Shown in pieces: positions 1 to 5,733 of a stretch of 10,812 nt of DNA; position 1 is the stretch's first letter; each line of letters starts with the position of its first letter. This DNA comes from Desulfotomaculaceae bacterium. GTDB taxonomy: Bacteria; Bacillota; Desulfotomaculia; Desulfotomaculales; Pelotomaculaceae. Position numbers and translations under genes: made by a program. The notes beneath the pieces were generated by a model. It ran no database searches. It was given only the letters and a program-made list of their open reading frames with translations, and was not told where the DNA came from. The stretch lies in assembly GCA_028704035.1 (NCBI GenBank), contig JAQVLS010000040.1:1-10812 (forward strand), written 5' to 3'.

Positions 1-80
1 TGCCAATGGGATTATTGGGGCTGTTGATTATCGGCAGCATGTTTAACGTAATACAGTTATATAGAAAAGAAGTGCAATAG
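1..80 (+). CDS. C-terminal end of an unidentified membrane protein (partial)
   Basis: An open frame enters from the left edge (codons from base 3) and ends at TAG 78-80. It gives about 25 residues, beginning PMGLLGLLIIG and ending YRKEVQ. The visible part is one hydrophobic stretch followed by a short basic, polar tail, as at the end of a multi-pass or single-pass membrane protein with a cytoplasmic C-terminus. Only 24 nt separate its stop from the next start, with a strong ribosome binding site between them, so the two genes are probably co-transcribed. The family cannot be identified from so few residues. The frame could be accidental, but its position just before a well-placed gene start supports it. 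Confidence 0.5.
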   Translation, partial: PMGLLGLLIIGSMFNVIQLYRKEVQ

Positions 81-104
81 AAAAATTAAAGGAGAAGGAG
101 ATTA

Positions 105-1178
105 ATGAGTATTCGTTCAAAAAATTTAGTTTTAATATTTTGCTTGCTGATTTTAGTTTCTTTCCCAATATCTAGTTTTGCAGAGCAAAAGGATGATATA
201 AAATCTATTTATTTTAGTGTTTCTGAGCAATATCAGCTTTACGAACCCAAACCAACGGCTGAAGAAACAATTTCACTGAGGCCGGACGGAAACGTTTTAT
301 TATACCCTCGTGCAATTTATACCAACGGGGAAGATAAACTGATTTCTGATGTTGTATGGAAAATAAGTGATCCCCAAGTTGTTAGTATTGATCAGGACTT
401 CATGCTGAAAGGGATTAAAGAGGGTACAGCAACTGTGGCTGCAAGTTATGGAAATCATACGGTTTCTGTTGAGGTGGCTGTCAATCCGGTTGTTCAATTC
501 CTGGCAGATCTTTACCCTACTGATGCTGATATAATTAAGGAGGACGGAACCGTAACAGTAACAATGAATAAAGATATTGGCGTGAGTCTAACGCTAAATG
601 CATTCCATGCCGGCGGTGTAAAAGAAAATGTGTCCCGAGTCGCAAAGTGGGAATCGAAAAATCCGGATGTCGCTTATATCGTTGCAACCGGCAACCCGTT
701 AAAAGGGGATGTTACGTTACTCAGCTTCAATGAAGGAGAAACGGAAATCACTGCCAGCCTTAATGGGCTAACGCAAAAATTCGAGGTTAGAGTAGGCCCG
801 AATGAAAACCGGCCAACAGAAAATGTTGCGGATCAGATAACTGTCAAAATTAACGGGGTAGTCCAAAGATATGACCAACCTCCGGTAATTATGAACGGAA
901 GGACACTGGTTCCTCTGCGGGGCATTTTTGAAGCCTTGGGAGCCAATGTGGGTTGGGATGGACAAACGCAAACAGTGACGGCTACGAAGAGTGGAACAAC
1001 GATTCAGCTGAAAATTGGCTCCGCAATAGCATATAAAAATGACGCAGTTATATACCTGGACCAATCTTCGTTGCTAATAAATGATAGAACTATGGTGCCG
1101 GTCAGATTTGTCAGTGAAGCATTGGGGGCCAAGGTAGACTGGGACGAAATAATAAGAACGGTGATCATTACCAAATAG
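105..1178 (+). CDS. Secreted protein with Ig-like (Big2-type) domains and copper-amine-oxidase-N stalk repeats
   Basis: This 357-residue protein is predicted to be exported. Residues 1-26 form a signal peptide (basic start, hydrophobic core LVLIFCLLILV, probable cleavage after SFA). Residues about 53-126 look like a bacterial Ig-like group 2 domain, with the typical ending in which a residue in 'KGIKEGTATVAASYG' context closes the fold. Residues about 150-230 look like a second, more divergent copy (FNEGETEITASLNG). The C-terminal third (about 245-357) is a copper amine oxidase N-terminal-like domain (PF07833 type) with two stalk repeats: GRTLVPLRGIFEALGA...W at 265-284 and DRTMVPVRFVSEALGA...W at 327-346. 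Despite its name this domain is not an enzyme; in Clostridia it is common in cell-surface and envelope proteins. The start ATG follows GGAGAAGGAG (91-100). No catalytic residues or sortase signal are seen, so the role is probably structural or binding at the cell surface. Exact function unknown. Confidence 0.88.
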   Translation: MSIRSKNLVLIFCLLILVSFPISSFAEQKDDIKSIYFSVSEQYQLYEPKPTAEETISLRPDGNVLLYPRAIYTNGEDKLISDVVWKISDPQVVSIDQDFMLKGIKEGTATVAASYGNHTVSVEVAVNPVVQFLADLYPTDADIIKEDGTVTVTMNKDIGVSLTLNAFHAGGVKENVSRVAKWESKNPDVAYIVATGNPLKGDVTLLSFNEGETEITASLNGLTQKFEVRVGPNENRPTENVADQITVKINGVVQRYDQPPVIMNGRTLVPLRGIFEALGANVGWDGQTQTVTATKSGTTIQLKIGSAIAYKNDAVIYLDQSSLLINDRTMVPVRFVSEALGAKVDWDEIIRTVIITK

Positions 1179-1386
1179 TTGGGGACGGGATTAGCAATGT
1201 TTGAGAAACTGCCGAATTCAATGAGCTTAATTGCCGCACCTACAGCCAGTATGCCGCAAGTAATCTGTCTTGCGGGATATACTGACAATCTGCATTTATA
1301 AAAAGAAGATCAGCCATGTAAATCCTGGAGGACCGTAAGGCGTGCCCACAATAGTTTCAGTATGAAAATACGCCTTTCCAGACCCC
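1179..1386. other. Convergent intergenic region with two weak inverted repeats
   Basis: The plus-strand stalk-domain gene and the minus-strand DUF2680 gene end facing each other here. Two perfect 7-bp inverted repeats are visible: CCGCAAG (1254-1260) with CTTGCGG (1269-1275) around an 8-nt loop, and AAGGCGT (1337-1343) with ACGCCTT (1370-1376) around a 26-nt loop. Neither has a U-tract on either strand, so they are poor candidates for standard intrinsic terminators, though one may stop or stabilise the converging transcripts. No convincing gene lies in this stretch. Confidence 0.35.
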
Positions 1387-1893
1387 CTAATTAGCTTTCT
1401 TGAGCTCAAGCAACTTTTCTTGAAATTGCTCTACTGTCATGTCATGCTCAGAAATAATTTCGCTTATCTTTTTACCTGATTTCATCTTGGTTTTTAGTTC
1501 AGCTACCGTCATGTCCAGTACATTCGCAATATCGTCAAGGTTTCTACCATAGCCTTTAGGTCCCCCAGGGCCCCGCCGATCATTTAAAAAACCAAACCCT
1601 CTGTAAAAACAACCAGGATTTGCATAAATCCTGTCAGCCTGTTCTTGAGTAATTGTGCCTTTTTGAACAGCCTCATCAATCATTTGCCGTTTAGTTGCAT
1701 CCAGAGCCGTCTTTACAGCGTCTTCATCCATACTAAGGTTTGTGGCTAGTTTTGACACAAAGTTTTGGTACATTGCCTCCGCATCAGCTTGATTTGCCGT
1801 TTTATCACCGGCGTAGGATATACCGGCAATAGCCCCGGTTAGTATAGCCACAGTCATAAGAATAGTCCAGAAAAGCCATTTTTTTGTTTTCAA
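1387..1893 (-). CDS. Small exported DUF2680-type protein
   Basis: A 168-residue protein with an N-terminal signal sequence (KTKKW, then a hydrophobic stretch to about residue 27, probable cleavage after SYA). The mature part has two helical halves. Residues about 42-92 (FVSKLATNLSMDEDAV..., then DEAVQKGTITQEQADRIY) match the pattern of DUF2680 proteins of Clostridia: a helix, a two-residue 'sequence-dependent' turn and the TQEQAD motif. A Gly/Pro/Arg-rich linker (about 98-117) leads to a second helical half (LDDIANVLDMTVAELKTKM, then MTVEQFQEKLLELKK). The start is TTG at 1893-1891, preceded 7 nt upstream by AAAGGAGG (complement of 1901-1908), a near-perfect ribosome binding site. The gene stands alone, divergent from the YkvA-like gene. 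The molecular role of this family is not established; it is probably an extracytoplasmic helical protein. The DUF2680 assignment is by eye. Confidence 0.8.
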   Translation of the reverse strand: MKTKKWLFWTILMTVAILTGAIAGISYAGDKTANQADAEAMYQNFVSKLATNLSMDEDAVKTALDATKRQMIDEAVQKGTITQEQADRIYANPGCFYRGFGFLNDRRGPGGPKGYGRNLDDIANVLDMTVAELKTKMKSGKKISEIISEHDMTVEQFQEKLLELKKAN

Positions 1894-1900
1894 AAAAACC

Positions 1901-1908
1901 CCTCCTTT
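1901..1908 (-). promoter_or_regulatory. Ribosome binding site that fixes a TTG start
   Basis: AAAGGAGG on the minus strand lies 7 nt before TTG 1893-1891. The signal peptide begins directly at this TTG and no ATG is available in frame before the hydrophobic core, so the TTG is the likely start of the DUF2680-type gene. Confidence 0.75.
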
Positions 1909-2037
1909 ACGTATTAGCTATATTCGGTGCGCCAGTAGTTTTATATTACACAAATTTGCTTAAAATAAACCGGGCTTTACCTGTAAATTCAACAAAAATT
2001 ATGTAAAATTATATAAACAGTTGGGGAAACGTATTTC

Positions 2038-2057
2038 GGGAAATGTTACATGTTCCC
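2038..2057. promoter_or_regulatory. Near-perfect dyad, possible operator upstream of the YkvA-like gene
   Basis: GGGAAATGT and ACATGTTCCC form a dyad: GGGAA pairs with TTCCC and ATGT with ACAT, around a single central T, with one unpaired G in the right arm. It lies about 20 nt after the most AT-rich stretch (a candidate -10 region) and 70 nt before the likely GTG start. The near-absent loop suits a protein-binding DNA palindrome better than an RNA hairpin. The regulator is unknown and the element may be chance. Confidence 0.3.
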
Positions 2058-2111
2058 TTCGCTGCCCGGGGATAATAATAAAAATGTGCTAAATAACAAC
2101 CATAAAGTGCT

Positions 2112-2120
2112 GGGAGGGGG
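2112..2120 (+). promoter_or_regulatory. Ribosome binding site deciding the YkvA-like start
   Basis: GGGAGGGGG lies 7 nt upstream of GTG 2128-2130. The in-frame ATG at 2050 has no comparable site before it, and the 26 residues it would add (rich in Asn and Gly) do not look like part of the domain. The GTG is therefore preferred. Confidence 0.75.
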
Positions 2121-2127
2121 CTATTTT

Positions 2128-2571
2128 GTGGAAAAAAAACACTATGATTTCTACCAATGGATTAGGAACCGGATTCACGCCTGGATGCAGACAGAGGAGG
2201 GCAGGAAAAATCAATGGGCTGATTATATCCTGGCTGTTCCCGACCTGTTTCACCTGCTGGTTAAGCTGACCCTTGACCCTGCGGTCCCTGACGCTTACAA
2301 GGCCAGGCTGGGTTTGGGGCTGGCCTATTTTATCAGTCCCATTGATCTTATTCCCGAGGCCCTGCTGGGCCCGATCGGGTATGTGGATGATCTAGCCGTG
2401 GCGGCCTATATCCTCCATAGCATGATCAACGAAACCGACCCGAAACTGATCAGGAAACACTGGGCCGGGGAGCGGGATGTGCTTAAACTGGTGCAGCAAA
2501 TCATTGAGTCGGCTGACGATATGATCGGCAGCCGGGTAATCGATAAAATCAAGGCCATGTTAGGAAAATAG
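2128..2571 (+). CDS. YkvA-like DUF1232 membrane protein
   Basis: Translated from GTG 2128 this is a 147-residue protein. Its core, about residues 58-92 (ARLGLGLAYFISPIDLIPEA followed by LGPIGYVDDLAVAAYIL), is the hallmark of the DUF1232/YkvA family: a hydrophobic segment, the SPIDLIPE motif, a short loop and the YVDDLAV motif. The family is widespread; members are small, probably membrane-associated helical proteins with no settled biochemical role. Flanking N- and C-terminal segments are amphipathic and charged. The longer open frame from ATG 2050 is less likely (no ribosome binding site). The gene is monocistronic in this window, divergent from the DUF2680-type gene and convergent with the tad operon. 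The family call is firm from the motifs; function is unknown. Confidence 0.88.
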   Translation: MEKKHYDFYQWIRNRIHAWMQTEEGRKNQWADYILAVPDLFHLLVKLTLDPAVPDAYKARLGLGLAYFISPIDLIPEALLGPIGYVDDLAVAAYILHSMINETDPKLIRKHWAGERDVLKLVQQIIESADDMIGSRVIDKIKAMLGK

Positions 2572-2583
2572 CAGCGTTTTAAT

Positions 2584-2675
2584 GGGGTGTTAGGTCCTGG
2601 GCATCAATTTCTATAACAAAATAGAAATGATTCACGGCAAACAGGAATCGCTTTGAACACCCCCGCGATTCCTGT
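2584..2675. terminator. Structured convergent intergenic element, probable bidirectional terminator
   Basis: Between the YkvA-like gene (ends 2571) and the tad operon (ends 2732) lies a perfect 11-bp inverted repeat, ACAGGAATCGC (2641-2651) and GCGATTCCTGT (2665-2675), with a 13-nt loop. A second perfect 8-bp hairpin, ATTTCTAT (2607-2614) and ATAGAAAT (2621-2628), has a 6-nt loop. The loop of the large hairpin holds AACACCCC (2656-2663), the exact complement of GGGGTGTT (2584-2591) just after the YkvA-like stop. The position suits transcription termination in both directions, but neither side has a clear U-run, so the large hairpin is an atypical intrinsic terminator. Confidence 0.55.
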
Positions 2676-2731
2676 AGCCTCAATTCAGCTGCGGACATTT
2701 CAGCTCATTATAATAGAGTGGAAAAGATTGT

Positions 2732-4414
2732 TCACACTTTAAACTGCAGCGATAGCACATTTAGCCGGTCCACCATGCGCACCATTTTTTTGGCCAGGGA
2801 ATCTATGTCATGCAGGTTTTCCATTTGCATTTTGGCGTCATTTTCTGCGCTGGAACTACTTTTCATTGACCTGTTCAGTTCTTCGATAATGCCGCTGTGG
2901 TTTCGTTTTATGTCTTCAATGTTTGCCGCCTGTTTATGGGCGGATGATGCGATTTCCTCGATTATATCCTTGTTTCGTAATAGACTGTGGAACGCTTTTT
3001 CGAGTGATTCACCGGCCTTTCTAATCGTATCCTTTTCTTCCAACAGGCTTTCTAGTCTTAAGCCAAGTGAGGTTGCCGAGTCACGGCAGGTATTCTGAAT
3101 AATATCCAGTTCCGCAGACAATTCATTAATAAAATGGTTGGATTTTTCGGTGATGCGGTGGAGGTCTTCAGCTGACCGGGTCAGCTCTTCATTTCCAGTA
3201 CGGGCTGCGTGAAGGGCGACTTGGACGGTGCAGGCCTTGTTTTTTTCCATTAATTCTGCAAAAAACCCAATGGTTTCGCTGATGTGCGGTTTCTTATCTT
3301 CTAACTGTTTAAGCGTATCGAAAATGTTTTCCAGTGACTGGCAAGATCCTTCCATGTTTGAATCTATTTTAGAAATGGCAGCGAAGCCACCTTCACCGGC
3401 ATGGACAGTTTTGTTAACTTCGCTTAAGATCTGGAGGATGCAATCCATAGCATGTTTGGACTGGTCGTAGAGGTGGTCTGATAAGCCGGCGGCCTTTTTT
3501 AGTATGGATACTTGTTCCCCCGTATCCTGCTTTAACATATCAAAGGTTTGGGATAGTCTGTTGTTGGCACGGTTAGAAGATTTAAGGCGTCCAAGTATTT
3601 GTTCGGCGGATTTATTGATGTCAGCTGCGCTTGATTTTACTGACTGGATTAGATTGGCCAGGTGCACACTCATAGTATTAAAAGCGGTGGCTAGATTGCC
3701 AAGTTCATCTAGATTGCGTACTGGAACTTTATAAGAGAAATCTCCAGTCGCTAATTTTTCAGTAGCGGCGGTAAGGTCGAGCAAAGGTCTTTGTAAAATT
3801 CTCTTTGTTATTAAGGCGGCAAGGAAAATGCCTGCAAATATGGCTGCAATGGTAATTAAGACAATATTGATAATTGTATCGGCAGCGTGCTGATTTAGTT
3901 CAGAAAGATCGACCCCTAGCTGCAAAAAACCTGCAGTCCCGCCGGACGCCGCTTTAATGGGGGTATAGAAGTCCATTAGCGCCGGTTTTCCCTCTGCGTC
4001 GTGCCGGACGATCATTTTATCTGTCTTTGCGGCGAGAGCCTGACGGGTGTCTTCGTCATTGAACACGGCGCCGGACTGTTTTTCCCCGGTTTTAGCCAGT
4101 ACCCTGCCTGCGGAATCAAGTATCATCACATGGCTGATATCCTGATCCGCACCTATTTTATTAACGAGATTGTTCATCAGATCCTTATCCCCGCTTAAAA
4201 GACCGGCGCTTGATAAATTAAGTACGGTGCGCATAGTATGCCAGCCCTTTTCCTCTAAATTTTTTTGGATAAGCGCCTGATTCTGCAAAAGGACGGAAGC
4301 CCCAACTGCCGCCATTAAAAAAGAAATGAGCAGGCTCATGGCTATCGCAATTTTTGTAGTAACTGATAATTTAATTCCCGGACCATCTGTTCTGCTGAAT
4401 ATTTTGAGTTTCAT
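2732..4414 (-). CDS. Chemoreceptor-like membrane sensor (Cache-like, HAMP, degenerate MCP signalling domain)
   Basis: Starting at ATG 4414 the protein has 560 residues. TM1 is about 22-43, followed by an extracytoplasmic region of about 137 residues resembling a single Cache/PDC-type sensor (includes HVMILDSAGRVLA and a late FLQLGVDL strand). TM2 is about 181-202, then a HAMP domain to about 256 (ends DELGNLATAFNTMSVHL). The rest is a long coiled coil with a chemoreceptor layout, ending in FKV like many clostridial receptors. The hairpin tip (about 378-424) is badly degenerate: where receptors have the QTNLLALNAAIEAARAGE consensus, this reads KNKACTVQVALHAARTGN; only the AAR-x-G remnant remains, and the GRGFAVVA part is unrecognisable. 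It may therefore not bind CheA/CheW. It starts 18 nt after the DUF192 gene, with GGGAGGTG (complement of 4423-4430) 8 nt ahead, so it belongs to the tad operon. A TTG at 4432 lies upstream of that site and is not the start. Ligand and output unknown. Confidence 0.85.
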   Translation of the reverse strand: MKLKIFSRTDGPGIKLSVTTKIAIAMSLLISFLMAAVGASVLLQNQALIQKNLEEKGWHTMRTVLNLSSAGLLSGDKDLMNNLVNKIGADQDISHVMILDSAGRVLAKTGEKQSGAVFNDEDTRQALAAKTDKMIVRHDAEGKPALMDFYTPIKAASGGTAGFLQLGVDLSELNQHAADTIINIVLITIAAIFAGIFLAALITKRILQRPLLDLTAATEKLATGDFSYKVPVRNLDELGNLATAFNTMSVHLANLIQSVKSSAADINKSAEQILGRLKSSNRANNRLSQTFDMLKQDTGEQVSILKKAAGLSDHLYDQSKHAMDCILQILSEVNKTVHAGEGGFAAISKIDSNMEGSCQSLENIFDTLKQLEDKKPHISETIGFFAELMEKNKACTVQVALHAARTGNEELTRSAEDLHRITEKSNHFINELSAELDIIQNTCRDSATSLGLRLESLLEEKDTIRKAGESLEKAFHSLLRNKDIIEEIASSAHKQAANIEDIKRNHSGIIEELNRSMKSSSSAENDAKMQMENLHDIDSLAKKMVRMVDRLNVLSLQFKV

Positions 4415-4432
4415 CCAATCAACACCTCCCAA

Positions 4433-4780
4433 TTACTTTGTTACCAGTTGCACGTGGTTGCCGGCAGCGGTTCCGGTAGAGGACAGGCGCCCGGCGGGCA
4501 ATTCCACCACCATATATGAGGCGCGGATGATCGGGCTGAACCGAAATGGTTTCATGTTTTCAAAGGTATGCAGGATAGGGGCGTCTTTATTTACAAAAAG
4601 CACGTCAATGGGAAATTTCATGAAAAACGTGTGGATGCAATTACAAGGGTAGAGAATCAAAGCATCTCCGTGATTAAGGGCGGATGCGCCGATTAAGCCC
4701 TTCAAACGTTTTTTAAAGTTACCGGCTACTTCGATGTTGTCAGCCAGCACCGCTCCGTTGGCGGAATTAATCAGCTTCAT
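4433..4780 (-). CDS. DUF192 family protein
   Basis: From ATG 4780 this is a 115-residue protein, the usual length for the single-domain DUF192 family (PF02643). Family hallmarks are present in order: a KRLKGLIG segment near the N-terminus, then GDALILYPCNCIHTFFMKFP followed by IDVLFVN (family pattern: PC-x-x-IHT-x-x-M-x-FPIDV), then a central strand pair, and VVELPAG near the C-terminus. Family members adopt a compact beta-rich fold; their biochemical function is not established. Here there is no signal peptide, so it is predicted cytoplasmic. It lies 23 nt after tadC and 18 nt before the chemoreceptor-like gene, firmly inside the operon. The start rests on GAGGTG (complement of 4787-4792) 6 nt before the ATG; the GTG at 4789 is part of that site. 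DUF192 genes close to Tad clusters are, to my knowledge, recurrent, suggesting a role in pilus assembly, but that is inference. Confidence 0.9.
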   Translation of the reverse strand: MKLINSANGAVLADNIEVAGNFKKRLKGLIGASALNHGDALILYPCNCIHTFFMKFPIDVLFVNKDAPILHTFENMKPFRFSPIIRASYMVVELPAGRLSSTGTAAGNHVQLVTK

Positions 4781-4786
4781 TGTTTT

Positions 4787-4792
4787 CACCTC
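4787..4792 (-). promoter_or_regulatory. Ribosome binding site deciding the DUF192 start
   Basis: GAGGTG on the minus strand, 6 nt before ATG 4780-4778. The GTG at 4789-4787 overlaps this site and is therefore unlikely to be the start codon, although it is in frame. Confidence 0.7.
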
Positions 4793-4803
4793 ACTATCAT
4801 TGA

Positions 4804-5721
4804 TTAATTTGTAAACGTCCTGGCAATTTGGATCACCGCCGGGCCCAGAAGCACAACAAATATTGCCGGGAAAATAAATAATACCATGGGTATTAATATT
4901 TTTACCGGCGCCTTGATGGCCATTTCTTCGGCTCTCTGGCGTCGCTTCTGCCTTATTTGCCCGGATTGCAGGCGCAAAATGTTGCCGATGCTGATACCAA
5001 GTTGGTCGGCCAGGATGATCGAACCGGTGAAGGTGGAAAGGTCGTCTACATTGGCGCGCCCAGACATATCACGCAGCGCTTCTGTTCTGGGCTTACCCAT
5101 TTTTATTTCCTGCAGCGCTGTTTTAAACTCTCCGGAAAGGGCGCCCCCGGTTTTTTCCACCACTTTAATCATTGCTCCGTCGAAGCCCAGGCCGGCCTCC
5201 ACACTTACGGTCAGCAGGTCAAGGACATCCGGCAGGCCCTTTTCAATTTCCTGCTTGCGCGCCATTCCTTTCCCGTTAATGTATAAGTCGGGCAGGAGCC
5301 ACCCCAGCCCGAGGCCGGCTGTTCCCATTAAGATAGGCTGGACAAAGATTTTAGACGTGATTCCTCCCAGCATCCATAAGAGCGCGGCCAACCCGGCTGC
5401 GGCAAGGTATTTGATCACCAGTAACTCCCTTGGCGCTATTTTTTCGTTAATGCCGGCTGCAATGATTTTTTTGCCCAACTCTGCTTCCTTTTCGGCCGGG
5501 ATGGCTTTTACCACAAGCCTTGAAATTTTGGCCAGGACTGGTTTAATTGCTCTCCGGTATAGAGGGGCTTTTAGCTCTTGCTCCCGGACTGTCGGGGCAC
5601 GGCCGACAACTTCGGTGACTCTTTTTTCCACCTCGCGGCGCCCTTTTGTAATAAAATTGTAAATAACCAGTGTTAAAAGTAAGGCTTCTGCAAAAACTGT
5701 TGCAATTATTAATTCCAGCAA
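4804..5721 (-). CDS. tadC: Tad pilus inner-membrane platform protein TadC
   Basis: A 305-residue protein of the type II secretion F / GspF family, one half of the TadB-TadC platform that couples the CpaF ATPase to pilin assembly. Membrane segments are predicted at about 3-23, 103-120, 127-147 and 272-298. The T2SSF domain lies at about 165-290 and shows the TadC pattern: LPDVLDLLTVSVEAGLGFD (164-181), EIKMGKPRTEALRDM (205-219) and the late LGISIGNILR segment before the basic KRRQRAEEMAIK helix (259-270) that precedes the last membrane span. The length is normal for TadC. The start is TTG 5721, with GGGGGG ending 7 nt upstream and overlapping the tadB stop; 12 nt separate the two genes, so translation is probably coupled. 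It must act with TadB, encoded just before it. Assignment to TadC rather than TadB follows from the order and the sequence pattern. Confidence 0.93.
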   Translation of the reverse strand: MLELIIATVFAEALLLTLVIYNFITKGRREVEKRVTEVVGRAPTVREQELKAPLYRRAIKPVLAKISRLVVKAIPAEKEAELGKKIIAAGINEKIAPRELLVIKYLAAAGLAALLWMLGGITSKIFVQPILMGTAGLGLGWLLPDLYINGKGMARKQEIEKGLPDVLDLLTVSVEAGLGFDGAMIKVVEKTGGALSGEFKTALQEIKMGKPRTEALRDMSGRANVDDLSTFTGSIILADQLGISIGNILRLQSGQIRQKRRQRAEEMAIKAPVKILIPMVLFIFPAIFVVLLGPAVIQIARTFTN

Positions 5722-5733
5722 ACAAGATCCCCC

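Larger units (their letters stand above)
1894..2127. promoter_or_regulatory. Divergent AT-rich intergenic region with tentative promoters
   Basis: This 234-nt gap separates the divergent DUF2680-type and YkvA-like genes and must carry both promoters. For the minus gene, TTGAAT (complement of 1987-1992) and TTTATT (complement of 1964-1969) are spaced 17 nt apart, each matching 4 of 6 bases of a sigma-A consensus. For the plus gene the very AT-rich run around 1988-2018 (TTCAAC, 16 nt, TATATA) is the best I can offer. A dyad sits at 2038-2057 just downstream. None of these is strong. No recognisable riboswitch core, including the c-di-GMP class, was seen on either strand. Confidence 0.3.

Noticed and set aside
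1197..1301. 34-codon plus-strand frame (MFEKLPNSMSL...) in the convergent gap
   Set aside because: Only a weak GGGGACGGG upstream, no recognisable motif, and it spans an inverted repeat. Overlapping minus-strand frames there also show nothing convincing.
2050..2127. Upstream ATG extension of the YkvA-like gene
   Set aside because: No ribosome binding site before the ATG, whereas GGGAGGGGG is well placed before GTG 2128; the extra residues are unlike the family.
1894..2127. c-di-GMP or other riboswitch upstream of the divergent genes
   Set aside because: Pilus and surface-sensing loci often have such switches, but I could find no conserved core on either strand here.
2709..2714. Perfect TATAAT on the plus strand near the end of the sensor gene
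   Set aside because: No -35-like hexamer at 16-18 nt upstream; transcription from it would only run antisense into the sensor gene. Noted as a possible antisense promoter but not supported.
4415..4432. TTG at 4432 as start of the sensor gene
   Set aside because: The strong GGGAGGTG site lies downstream of this TTG and 8 nt before the ATG at 4414, which must be the start.
4886..5662. 258-residue plus-strand open frame opposite tadC
   Set aside because: Antisense to a gene with clear T2SSF motifs; its product is low-complexity (Ser, Pro and Arg rich) without a recognisable domain. A shadow frame, as are those opposite cpaF, cpaE, cpaB and the sensor gene.
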